Positions 15,188-23,260 of a stretch of 23,794 nucleotides of DNA are shown piece by piece; the first letter of the stretch is position 1, and the number at the start of each line of letters is the position of its first letter. The stretch is from Fredericiella sp038205395 (GTDB lineage: Bacteria; Chloroflexota; Anaerolineae; Caldilineales; Caldilineaceae). The DNA lies in the NCBI GenBank assembly GCA_038205395.1, contig JBBRBX010000097.1, positions 1-23,794 of the forward strand, given 5' to 3'. The position numbers and the translations under genes were made by a program. A model generated the notes under the pieces. The model was not told the DNA's origin. It did no database searches and saw only the letters and a list, made by a program, of their open reading frames with translations.

Positions 15188-16207
15188 TCATTCACACCGG
15201 ATCAGCGCCTTGAAGAAGCCGTCCAGGCGCTCCGCCAGCAGCGCAAAGGCATCGCCGATGGCCTCCAGAGGCAGGGTGTGGGTGTAGAGCGGCAGGGGGT
15301 TCAGCCGTCCGTCGCCGACAGCCGCGACCGCGGCGCGCATTCCGGCGACATAGACAGCTTCGTCGCGCTCGTGCGCGTTGATGACATCCAAGCCGCGCCA
15401 GTTCCACAGCTGCATGTTGACCTGCCGCAGCCCGTCCTGGTGGTAGCCGGCAATGACCAGCCGGCCGCGGATGCGCGTCAATTCTCCGGCCAGGTCCAGC
15501 GGCCATTGCTGCCCCACCGCTTCAATCACCACATCGCAGCCCTGCTCAGCAGTCAGCCGTTTCACCTCTTCAATCAACCGCCAATGGTCGTCCATCACCA
15601 GCATATGCGCTGCGCCGGCGCGCTGCGCGATGTCAAGCGCAAATGGGCGGCGCGTGATGGCGATCACCTCGGCGCCGGCATCGACCGCCAGGCTTGTGAT
15701 CAGCGCGCCCAAAAAACCGATGCCGATGATAGCCACCTTGTCGCCGGCGCGTATGCCGCTGCGGGCAAAGACATTCATCGCACAGGCCAGCGGCTCCGCC
15801 GGAAAAGGCTGATCGTCCAGAGACGGCGGCAGTAGAACGGCAGCCGAAGCCTGCGCAACATCATATTCCGCAAAGGCGGCATAGGAGAGCATGGCCACCC
15901 GATCGCCCGGCTCCAGGCTGTCCACAGCGGCGCCGGTTTGCACGACATGGCCCCACGCCTCATGGCCCGGCTGCCCAGGGGGCAGTGGATAGGAAAACCA
16001 GGGACGCCCTTCCCAGACCGGCAGGTTTGAGCCGCAGAGGCCGCAGCCTTCGACGCGCACCAGAATATCGTTGGCGCTTAGTGTGGGCAGCGGCGTCTCC
16101 TGCAGTTCCACCTGGCGTGGGGCTGTGATAACCGCAGCCTTCATGGTGGTGGGAAGCTGTGGTTGCGGTGATGCAGCCATTACGGCAGACTCGATTGATG
16201 CATTCAC
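15188..16207 (-). CDS. Medium-chain dehydrogenase/reductase (zinc-type, no structural zinc lobe)
   Basis: A 339-residue alcohol-dehydrogenase-like enzyme. The catalytic zinc site is suggested by GCGLCGSNLPVWEG (Cys58) and GHEAWGH (His82, Glu83). The NAD(P) fold has AIIGIGFLGALITS. The four-cysteine structural zinc loop usual after the GDRV motif is absent; the sequence goes directly from GDRVAML to AAFAEYDVA. It begins with GTG, preceded by AAGGGAG; the first 20 residues are an unconserved lead before MKAAVITAP. Within a glycan operon it may oxidise or reduce a sugar or polyol, but its substrate is unknown. Confidence 0.85.
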   Translation of the reverse strand: MNASIESAVMAASPQPQLPTTMKAAVITAPRQVELQETPLPTLSANDILVRVEGCGLCGSNLPVWEGRPWFSYPLPPGQPGHEAWGHVVQTGAAVDSLEPGDRVAMLSYAAFAEYDVAQASAAVLLPPSLDDQPFPAEPLACAMNVFARSGIRAGDKVAIIGIGFLGALITSLAVDAGAEVIAITRRPFALDIAQRAGAAHMLVMDDHWRLIEEVKRLTAEQGCDVVIEAVGQQWPLDLAGELTRIRGRLVIAGYHQDGLRQVNMQLWNWRGLDVINAHERDEAVYVAGMRAAVAAVGDGRLNPLPLYTHTLPLEAIGDAFALLAERLDGFFKALIRCE

Positions 16208-16222
16208 AGGAAATTCTCCCTT

Positions 16223-18298
16223 TTAGTGGATGAGCGAAACCGGCTGCGGCGCAGTGACCGCCGGCGACTGGGCGTTGTTCTGCCGAGCGGCAGACGCAGC
16301 GGACGCAGGGGCGCTGCCGCCGGCACGCAGCCATTGGTAGAGCCGGGCAACACCCTGCGCCAACCCGACAGTGGGGCACCACCCCGTAGCGGCGGCGAAC
16401 TTTGCGGTGTCGGCAATGTAGAAACGTTGGCCGGCGTGCTGCCAATCATGAAAAGTCACCTGCGCCTTATGGCCGGCCAACGTTTCCAACTGTTCAACCA
16501 TCTCCAAAACGCTGGCCGAGTTGGCTGGGCCGCCGCCCAGGTTGTAGGCGCTGCCGGCTGTGCGCTGGATGTGAACAAGCGCAAGCTGGAACGCCTGCAC
16601 CAGATCATCCACAAACAGCAGATCGCACACCTGCTTGCCGTTACCCGGCGCCACAAGCGGCCGGCTGTGCAAAATACAATCCGACAACTGCGCAATCCAG
16701 CCTTGATCTGCAAACTCACTTTGACGTGGGCCGTAAATGCAGCCCAGACGCAAAACGACGGCAGGGATGGCAAACTGGCGGGCGTAATCAAGCACATACT
16801 GGTCAGCCGCGCCTTTAGAGCAGCCATAGGGGTCGCAAAATTGCAGCGGCTGGCCTTCATTGATGCCGTAGACAAACGTCTCCAAATCAGCAGCCTGATA
16901 ACGAAGATCGGTCTCATCCAGCACCAGCCCATCCAGCGCACCGTACACCTTGCTGGTGGAGGCAAAGAGCAACGGGATGCGGTCAGCCCGCTTGCGCAGC
17001 GCAGCGAGCACGTTCAGCGTGCCGCCGGCATTGATGTTGAAATCGGAGACAGGGTCTGCCACGGCGGCAGCGATGGAAGTCTGGGCGGCCAGATGGATCA
17101 CGGACTGCGCCCCGTTGACCGCAGCCTGCACAAGAAAAGGATCGCGCACATCCGCCGGCCATACCAGCAGGCGGTCGCCATGCTGTTGGTGCAGCCATTC
17201 TAGATTGTGTTCGACGCCTGGACGCGCCAGGCTGTCGAAGATCAGGACACACTCGCCCCGGCTGAGCAAGTCGTGCGCAATATGGACGCCGAGAAAGCCT
17301 GCACCGCCCGTGATCAGGACGTAAGGCGGCGCCGCCTCCGCTGTGTTCCTGCCGCTGGTTGACCAGCGCAGCAGCGGCAGTGTCTGCGCCGCCAGCGCTT
17401 CTAGACCGTACTCCGCCCACAGCCGCGCCAGCAGTTTGGGCGAGCCATCCGTGCGCATAAGACCAAAGTGGTATTCGCGCTCGTCCAGATGAAAGCCTTC
17501 GACCGTAGGCAGTTCGGGGGCCAGATCGTAGGCTGAATACCAGTAGACCCGCTGAACCGAAGTGTTGGCGGCCTCCACAAAAGCCGTCATCTGGCCAAAC
17601 TCATCGTGCCGCCAGGTGGAAAAGCCGGTTTCCGTGATCCAGATTTCGGCGGGCGACTGGTAGGCGTCGAGCAGGCTGCGCACCTTGTCGATCTCGTACT
17701 CCCAACTGCTCCAGCTCTGCTCCCAGGTGCCGGGAAAGCCGTGGATGCCTACGATGTCGATGTACTGCATCACACCGCGCGTAAACATGAGTTCCAGCCA
17801 GGCCGGGTCGATCGGACTCATACCCCCCAGCACCGTGCGCTTGCCGCGCTGCTGCGCCCAGTGAGCGGCGCCGCCCACCATCTCGGCGAACATAAACCAG
17901 TGCGGGTCCAGCGTCCAATCCCACTCGCTCATGTTGTTGGCTTCGTTCCACAGCTCCACCGTGTCGAAGCCGGCGCCGAAGCGCGTAATAAACAGGTCGA
18001 TAAAGTCCGCATAGGCGCGCAAATTGCGCGGCGGGGACGAGGTCTTGTACTCCAAGCCTAAAGAGGGAGGCGTGTATAGAAAGCAAGGCAGCACGCGCAG
18101 GCCAGACTGCGCCAGGCGTGGCAGCAGCCACGCATACCACGCTTCACCCCCCGGTGCATTCCATTCCGCCCAGGAAACGCCGGTGCGCAGTTCCACGACG
18201 CCAAGCTGCGCCAGCACTGCGCTCAGCTGCTCCACGCGTGTGTAATCGCCGGGTCTGAACCATTCCAGAACCCCCATGGTTGGGGCTGTCCTGTCCAT
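16223..18298 (-). CDS. Fusion: glycoside-hydrolase-like TIM barrel plus SDR sugar epimerase/dehydratase
   Basis: A 691-residue two-domain protein. Residues 1-305 look like a clan-A (GH39/GH5-like) barrel: VELWNEANN supplies a candidate acid/base Glu119, and EIWITETGFS a candidate nucleophile Glu223. There is no signal peptide, so it acts in the cytosol. After a linker (311-325), residues 326-660 are an extended SDR: VLITGGAGFLGVH (NAD binding, about 328-338), STSKVYG and DPYGCSK (Tyr491, Lys495), and RLGCIYGPRQ. This is related to CDP-paratose epimerases or dTDP-glucose dehydratases. The last 30 residues are Ala/Ser-rich. The ATG overlaps the stop of the preceding gene by one base (TAATG). 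The frame is intact across the junction, so the fusion is real in this sequence. Confidence 0.88.
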   Translation of the reverse strand: MDRTAPTMGVLEWFRPGDYTRVEQLSAVLAQLGVVELRTGVSWAEWNAPGGEAWYAWLLPRLAQSGLRVLPCFLYTPPSLGLEYKTSSPPRNLRAYADFIDLFITRFGAGFDTVELWNEANNMSEWDWTLDPHWFMFAEMVGGAAHWAQQRGKRTVLGGMSPIDPAWLELMFTRGVMQYIDIVGIHGFPGTWEQSWSSWEYEIDKVRSLLDAYQSPAEIWITETGFSTWRHDEFGQMTAFVEAANTSVQRVYWYSAYDLAPELPTVEGFHLDEREYHFGLMRTDGSPKLLARLWAEYGLEALAAQTLPLLRWSTSGRNTAEAAPPYVLITGGAGFLGVHIAHDLLSRGECVLIFDSLARPGVEHNLEWLHQQHGDRLLVWPADVRDPFLVQAAVNGAQSVIHLAAQTSIAAAVADPVSDFNINAGGTLNVLAALRKRADRIPLLFASTSKVYGALDGLVLDETDLRYQAADLETFVYGINEGQPLQFCDPYGCSKGAADQYVLDYARQFAIPAVVLRLGCIYGPRQSEFADQGWIAQLSDCILHSRPLVAPGNGKQVCDLLFVDDLVQAFQLALVHIQRTAGSAYNLGGGPANSASVLEMVEQLETLAGHKAQVTFHDWQHAGQRFYIADTAKFAAATGWCPTVGLAQGVARLYQWLRAGGSAPASAASAARQNNAQSPAVTAPQPVSLIH

Positions 18299-19413
18299 TA
18301 CACCGTCAAGCCTCGCTGCGCCAACTCCAGATTGGCATATTCCACCTGGTCAACGGCAATCTGGCCGCTCAGCCAGCCGACAAGCTCCGTAAGGCCTTCT
18401 TCCAGAGAGACGGCAGGCTGATAGTCCAACAGCTGGCGCGCCTTGGTGATGTCGGCAAAACAGTGACGGATGTCGCCGGCACGATACTTGCCGGTGATCT
18501 GCGGAACAATATCCTGCTTGTGCAGGACCTCCGCCATCCGCTCACCCAGTTCGCGCACCGTATAGGCGACGCCGCTGCCGATGTTGAACGTTTCACCGGC
18601 AACGCCAGGCGTTTCAATGGCAAGCCGGCAGGCCTGGACGATATCGCGCACATTGACGAAATCGCGCTTCTGCAAGCCGTCTTCGTAGATCAACGGTGGG
18701 CGGTTGTTGAGCAGGCGCGAGGCAAAGATGGCCAGCACCCCCGTATAGGGATTGGAAAGCGCCTGGCGCGTGCCATAGACATTAAAGAAACGCAGCGCCA
18801 CGGTGGGAATGTTGTAGGCGCGCCCGACAATGTGGCACATCTGCTCCTGCACATACTTTGACAGTGCGTAAACGGAGGCCAGCGAAGGCGTCTTGACTTC
18901 CGGGGTGGGCAGCGGGCTGAGGATGTCGCCGTTTGGCCCCATCACCTCCCATTTGCCGACTGCAAGCTGCCACAGCGAACGATCCTTGCCTTCCACAATC
19001 GTGCCATCCTGGCGCTGGTACATGCCTTCGCCATAGACGCTCATACTGGAAGCCACCACCAGCCGTTCCACCGGTTGGTTGATGAGCGCCTCCAGCAGCA
19101 CAGCCGTGCCGCGATCATTCGTGTTGGTGTACTGGTCAATCTCATACATGCTCTGGCCGACGCCCACGCGCGCGGCGAAGTGATAGACGGCATCCACGCC
19201 ACGCAAAGCGGCGGCGACAACCCGTGCATCGGTGACGTCGCCGCGCATAAAATCGATAGCCGGGTGCAGATAGAGCGGGCGCTCCACGTCGCCATGCACC
19301 TGTTCCAGCATTGCGTCCAGCACACGCACCCGATACCCGTAGGCGATCAATTCATCGGCCAGGTGGGAGCCGATAAAACCGGCGCCTCCGGTAATCAAAA
19401 TCTCTTTGCTCAC
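18298..19413 (-). CDS. Extended SDR: NAD-dependent sugar-nucleotide epimerase/dehydratase
   Basis: A 371-residue first gene of the glycan operon. The NAD-binding motif ITGGAGFIGSH is at residues 7-17, VYHFAARVGVGQSMY at 76-90, ASSMSVYGEG gives the catalytic Ser region, and YALSK (Tyr182, Lys186) the active-site pair. KRDFVNVRDIVQA and FNIGSG are typical of UDP-glucose 4-epimerase or dTDP-glucose 4,6-dehydratase relatives. It begins with GTG; AAGGAG lies nine bases before it. Which sugar nucleotide it uses cannot be told. Its stop overlaps the next start. Confidence 0.92.
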   Translation of the reverse strand: MSKEILITGGAGFIGSHLADELIAYGYRVRVLDAMLEQVHGDVERPLYLHPAIDFMRGDVTDARVVAAALRGVDAVYHFAARVGVGQSMYEIDQYTNTNDRGTAVLLEALINQPVERLVVASSMSVYGEGMYQRQDGTIVEGKDRSLWQLAVGKWEVMGPNGDILSPLPTPEVKTPSLASVYALSKYVQEQMCHIVGRAYNIPTVALRFFNVYGTRQALSNPYTGVLAIFASRLLNNRPPLIYEDGLQKRDFVNVRDIVQACRLAIETPGVAGETFNIGSGVAYTVRELGERMAEVLHKQDIVPQITGKYRAGDIRHCFADITKARQLLDYQPAVSLEEGLTELVGWLSGQIAVDQVEYANLELAQRGLTV

Positions 19414-19500
19414 TGGTCTCTCTCCTTATCTGACAAGATGAAGCGCTGCCTCAGCGTAGAGCAGGAACCCGACCAATCCAATAGGGCAGGGTAGATGCAC

Positions 19501-19536
19501 TAGATATAGATGCTCGCACAAGGCGTTTTATATCTA
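19501..19536. repeat. Inverted repeat TAGATATA/TATATCTA
   Basis: TAGATATA (19501-19508) and TATATCTA (19529-19536) flank 20 bases in the divergent region between the glycan operon and the SRPBCC gene. Spacing of about two helical turns fits a regulator site. Confidence 0.4.
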
Positions 19537-19587
19537 CGTTTGTTGCCTGGAATACGGCGTCGATCTACTGCACGGCCGGGCGGGCGG

Positions 19588-19621
19588 CTTTATGCTGAAG
19601 ACACTTTATGCTGAAGACACT
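19588..19621 (+). repeat. Exact 16-bp tandem duplication
   Basis: TTTATGCTGAAGACAC occurs twice in direct succession (19589-19604 and 19605-19620), about 45 bases upstream of the SRPBCC start. It could be a pair of activator sites or a recent slippage. The rest of the 250-base divergent region shows no gene. Confidence 0.7.
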
Positions 19622-19663
19622 GAGGAAGTAGTAACCGTGGTGAAGTGAAAAGGGAGGCCTGTT

Positions 19664-20491
19664 ATGAGCGCTGATTCAGCCAATCCAACCTGGATCAAAG
19701 AACACACCTATCCGCCCAATCTGCGGCGCGACGTAGATCTCGGCCAGATAGAGCGGTTGGCATCCACTGCCGCCGGCGGCCTGCTGTTGTTGCCCGGGTT
19801 GCGCAACCCGACGAAGGTCAACTTGCTGCTAGGTGCACTTGGCATCGGCTTGATCTACCAGGGCGTCGCCGGGCGCAATGTGGTCGAGAGCCTGCGCACT
19901 GGTCAGCCTCTGTTGGCAGAGCCGACGGGGCTGCGCATAAAGAAATCCGTCACCATCAACCGCCCGCCCCAGGAGGTTTACGCCTTCTGGCGCAACCTGG
20001 AAAACCTGCCGCGCGTCATGCAGTACGTTCGTTCGGCGCACCGGCTGGGCGGCGGCTATTCGCATTGGGTGGTGGCCGGGCCGCGCGGCACGGTGCTCAA
20101 GTGGGATGCACGCATTACAGTCGACCGCCCCAATGAAATGATCGGCTGGCAGACGCTGCCGGGGGCAAGCATCAATCATCGCGGTTATGTCAAGTTTATT
20201 CCAGCGCCCGGTGCACGCGGCACGGAAGTGCATGTGGCGCTGGAATATGAACCGCCGGGCGGTGAACTGGGCAAGCTCATCGGTTATCTGCTCAGTCCCT
20301 TTGTGGAGCAGCAAGTGAAGGCCCAAATGCGCAATTTCAAATATGTCATTGAGGCTGGTGAAATTCCCACCACGGCGCAACATAGCTGGCGTCCGGCGCA
20401 GTGGGCGTGGAATCAACTGCAGGCTCACGAGAGCTATCAGCCACAGCCGAATAGAGGGGAGCCAGGTAAGCAGGAAGAGGTGCAGGCATGA
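19664..20491 (+). CDS. SRPBCC (polyketide cyclase-like) protein with hydrophobic N-terminal region
   Basis: A 275-residue protein. Residues 28-75 (ERLASTAAGGLLLLPGLRN, LLLGALGIGLIYQGVAGRN) are hydrophobic, DUF2892-like, possibly two membrane helices. Residues 93-240 form an SRPBCC/START-like lipid or hydrophobic-ligand binding domain (VTINRPPQEVYAFWRNLENL, EVHVALEYEPPGGELGKLIG). The RBS is AAAGGGAGG before ATG. It overlaps the following dehydrogenase by four bases (ATGA), so the two proteins are translationally coupled. The same pair, SRPBCC plus zinc dehydrogenase, is familiar in stress gene sets. Ligand unknown. Confidence 0.85.
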   Translation: MSADSANPTWIKEHTYPPNLRRDVDLGQIERLASTAAGGLLLLPGLRNPTKVNLLLGALGIGLIYQGVAGRNVVESLRTGQPLLAEPTGLRIKKSVTINRPPQEVYAFWRNLENLPRVMQYVRSAHRLGGGYSHWVVAGPRGTVLKWDARITVDRPNEMIGWQTLPGASINHRGYVKFIPAPGARGTEVHVALEYEPPGGELGKLIGYLLSPFVEQQVKAQMRNFKYVIEAGEIPTTAQHSWRPAQWAWNQLQAHESYQPQPNRGEPGKQEEVQA

Positions 20492-21663
20492 AAGCGCTTT
20501 GTTGGTATGGTGTAGGTGATGTGCGGGTGGAAAACGTGCCCGAACCCAAGATTTTGAACCCGCGTGACGCCATCATCCGCGTCACGCTGTCAGCAATCTG
20601 CGGCTCCGACTTGCATCTGCTCGATGGCTACATCCCTACGATGCAGAAGGGGGATATTCTCGGCCACGAAACGATGGGCGAAGTCGTGGCGCTGGGCAAA
20701 GAAGTGCACAATTTGCAGATAGGGGATCGCGTCGTAATTCCCTTTACGATTGCGTGTGGCCACTGTTACTTCTGTGAGCACAAACTATATTCGCTGTGCG
20801 ACAATTCCAATCCCAACGCGGGCATGGCGGAAACGATGTATGGGTCATCAGCAGCGGGCATTTACGGCTACTCGCATCTCTTTGGCGGCTATGCCGGCGG
20901 CCAGGCGGAATATCTGCGTGTGCCCTATGCGGATGTGGATGCCTTCAAGGTTCCCGGCCACCTCAGCGACGAACAGTTGCTCTTTCTATCGGACATTTTC
21001 CCAACCGGCTATATGGCTGCCGAGAACTGCAACATCCAGCCGGGAGATGTTGTCGCTGTCTGGGGCTGTGGTCCTGTCGGCCAGTTTGCCATCGCCAGCG
21101 CCTATCTGCTGGGGGCCGAACGGGTCATCGCCATTGACCGCGTCCCCGAACGGCTGCGCATGGCTGAGCGGCAGGGCAAAGCGGTGGCGCTCAACTATGA
21201 GAAGGTCGAATCAGTCGTTGAGGCTTTACATGAGATGACAGGCGGGCGCGGGCCGGACGCCTGTATTGACGCCGTCGGCATGGAAGCGCACGGTTCAGGG
21301 TTAGATGGCTTCTACGACTGGGCCAAACAGCAGGTGCGTCTGCAGACCGACCGCCCCACAGCTTTGCGGATGGCGATTCAAGCCTGCCGCAAAGGCGGCA
21401 CCGTCTCCATCCCCGGCGTCTACGGCGGCGTCATCGACAAGGTTCCGATCGGCGCGGCCTTCGGCAAAGGGTTGACGTTGCGCATGGGCCAGACTCATGT
21501 CCAGCGCTACATGCAGCCGCTGCTGGAGCATATCGAGCAAGGCAGAATCGACCCGACCTATATCATCACCCACCGGCTTGGGCTGCAGGATGCGCCGCAG
21601 GGCTACAAAATGTTCCGCGACAAGGAAAACGAGTGCGTCAAAGTGGTGCTGAAGCCTGCCTGA
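20488..21663 (+). CDS. Zinc-dependent alcohol/formaldehyde dehydrogenase-like
   Basis: A 391-residue medium-chain dehydrogenase resembling glutathione-independent formaldehyde dehydrogenases. Catalytic zinc ligands are Cys38 (AICGSDLH) and His60/Glu61 (LGHETMGEV). The structural zinc lobe is complete: Cys90, Cys93, Cys96 and Cys104 (CGHCYFCEHKLYSLC). The NAD site is VAVWGCGPVGQFAI. The long insertion after DAVGMEAHG is typical of the formaldehyde-dehydrogenase-like subgroup. It probably detoxifies aldehydes formed under stress; the physiological substrate is inferred only. The start overlaps the SRPBCC gene. Confidence 0.92.
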   Translation: MKALCWYGVGDVRVENVPEPKILNPRDAIIRVTLSAICGSDLHLLDGYIPTMQKGDILGHETMGEVVALGKEVHNLQIGDRVVIPFTIACGHCYFCEHKLYSLCDNSNPNAGMAETMYGSSAAGIYGYSHLFGGYAGGQAEYLRVPYADVDAFKVPGHLSDEQLLFLSDIFPTGYMAAENCNIQPGDVVAVWGCGPVGQFAIASAYLLGAERVIAIDRVPERLRMAERQGKAVALNYEKVESVVEALHEMTGGRGPDACIDAVGMEAHGSGLDGFYDWAKQQVRLQTDRPTALRMAIQACRKGGTVSIPGVYGGVIDKVPIGAAFGKGLTLRMGQTHVQRYMQPLLEHIEQGRIDPTYIITHRLGLQDAPQGYKMFRDKENECVKVVLKPA

Positions 21664-21825
21664 ACGCGGGAGTGGTGTAACCGCCAGCATGGCTGTTCGG
21701 GCAGAGCCGTCAACTGCAACTACCCTTAGAACCTATTTCTGTGCCTGCATCCATAGATCAAATAATATGCAAATTGTATGCTGGATGCGCCAGGTGATCG
21801 GTTTATAGCAAGAAAAGGAGTCTCA

Positions 21826-22419
21826 ATGGGAAATCCCCAATTGGAAGATTTGGACGATTTGGACGATGTCACAACCGGCGCACGGATTGAAGCCGAAGAT
21901 ACAGGTAGAGAAGATGGCTTTGCCGACGATGAAGTCAGTCTGGAAGAACTGGATGAGTCGCTGCGGGAGGAGGAGCGCGACGCCGAAATGGCAGTTGGCG
22001 GCCCTATCGACACGCAGCACAGCGACGGCAGCGCCTACTATCCGCTGGAAGCACAGCAGCAGGGGCTGGTCTATATCCCGCCCGACGATCCACCCGTCCT
22101 GCCCAGCGACGATCTGCAGCAGGTGGAGATGGCAGCGGGCTTCGGCAAAGATGTAGAATTTGAAGACCCGAGGGCACGCCGGTCGCCTGACCGCCTAAAA
22201 GGCAACGACTGGGATTTGCAGGCGGAGATTATGTCCATACTGCACAAGAGCAGCCTCACCAATCAGATGACGGACGTGCAGGTCAGGGTCAGAAACGGTG
22301 TTGCTCATCTCAGCGGTGCAGTGGAGACGCTGGACGATGTGGATGTTGTCTGTTCCGTCGTCCAGACGGCGCCCGGCATTACCGATGTCCAAGAAGAGCT
22401 GATAGTTACCAGTCTGTAG
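21826..22419 (+). CDS. BON-domain protein
   Basis: A 197-residue protein. The first 125 residues are highly acidic and probably disordered (LEDLDDLDDV, SLEELDESLREEERDAE). The last 70 residues hold one BON domain (LQAEIMSILHKS, VQVRVRNGVAHLSGAVET, PGITDVQEELIV), a phospholipid-binding module of osmotic and envelope stress proteins. ATG at 21826 has AAAAGGAG seven bases upstream. No signal peptide, so it is unlike OsmY in location. Confidence 0.85.
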   Translation: MGNPQLEDLDDLDDVTTGARIEAEDTGREDGFADDEVSLEELDESLREEERDAEMAVGGPIDTQHSDGSAYYPLEAQQQGLVYIPPDDPPVLPSDDLQQVEMAAGFGKDVEFEDPRARRSPDRLKGNDWDLQAEIMSILHKSSLTNQMTDVQVRVRNGVAHLSGAVETLDDVDVVCSVVQTAPGITDVQEELIVTSL

Positions 22420-22494
22420 CAGTTTTACAGGGGTTTCCAATCCATATTACACGAGAGTTTGCTTGTAAAACATTCAACAGCAAGGAGAATTGCT

Positions 22495-22998
22495 ATGAAG
22501 ATGAACCATCTTGACGACCTATATCTAGACCAGTTGAAGGACATCTACAGCGCGGAAAAGCAGATCGTGCAAGCGCTGCCCAAAATGGCCAAGGCAGCCA
22601 CTTCAGAAGAGTTGAAGACGGCTTTCCAGGAGCATTTGGAACAGAGCAAAACCCACATGAATCGCCTGGAGCAAATCTTTGCAGCCCTTAGCGCCAGCCC
22701 GGGGAGCAAGAAATGCGAAGCCATGGCCGGCCTGGTCAAGGAGGGCGAGGAAGCGATTGGACTGGAAGGCGATCCCACGGTGCGCGATGCGGCCCTGATT
22801 GCAGCGGCGCAGCGGGTGGAGCATTACGAGATTGCCGCCTATGGCACAGTACGCACCTTTGCCGAACGACTTGGTCACGGCGATCAGAGTGCGCTGCTGC
22901 AGACGACATTGGATGAAGAAGGCGACACGGACAAAAAGCTCACCGGGCTGGCCGTCGGCGGCATTTTCAGCACCGGCATCAACGAGAAAGCTGAGTAG
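22495..22998 (+). CDS. DUF892/YciE-like ferritin-fold stress protein
   Basis: A 167-residue four-helix protein of the DUF892 (YciE/YciF) family. Family motifs are LYLDQLKDIYSAEKQIVQAL near the N-terminus, HLEQSKTHMNRLEQIF, and the metal-binding-type QRVEHYEIAAYGTVRTFAERLG. AAGGAG lies before ATG at 22495; the upstream ATG at 22459 is rejected. Members are induced by osmotic or oxidative stress, probably with a di-iron centre. It follows the BON gene by 75 bases in the same direction. Confidence 0.92.
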   Translation: MKMNHLDDLYLDQLKDIYSAEKQIVQALPKMAKAATSEELKTAFQEHLEQSKTHMNRLEQIFAALSASPGSKKCEAMAGLVKEGEEAIGLEGDPTVRDAALIAAAQRVEHYEIAAYGTVRTFAERLGHGDQSALLQTTLDEEGDTDKKLTGLAVGGIFSTGINEKAE

Positions 22999-23042
22999 CT
23001 GTTAGCCACCCGACACAATCACTATGTACAGAAAGTGACGGC

Positions 23043-23080
23043 GCTGCTGCCCAGCCGGTGTTGATCGGCTGGGCAGCAGC
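23043..23080 (+). terminator. Perfect 15-bp hairpin after the DUF892 gene
   Basis: GCTGCTGCCCAGCCG (23043-23057) and its complement (23066-23080) flank an 8-base loop, 44 bases after the stop. A smaller GCCCG-TTT-CGGGC hairpin overlaps its end. There is no T-run, so termination may be factor-dependent or inefficient. Confidence 0.7.
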
Positions 23081-23260
23081 CCGTTTCGGGCTTGGTTGAA
23101 GGTTTGTTGTATGCAATGTACCCATCTTCGTGGCCTATAAACTTACCGGGATACGTGGCTGCGTAGAAAGATGAAGGCTACACTCAAGCGGTGGGCTTCG
23201 CGCAAACAAGCCACGTTGAAGACGCAATTACTGAACACTCAGGTTGAGAGGAGAAGCTCG

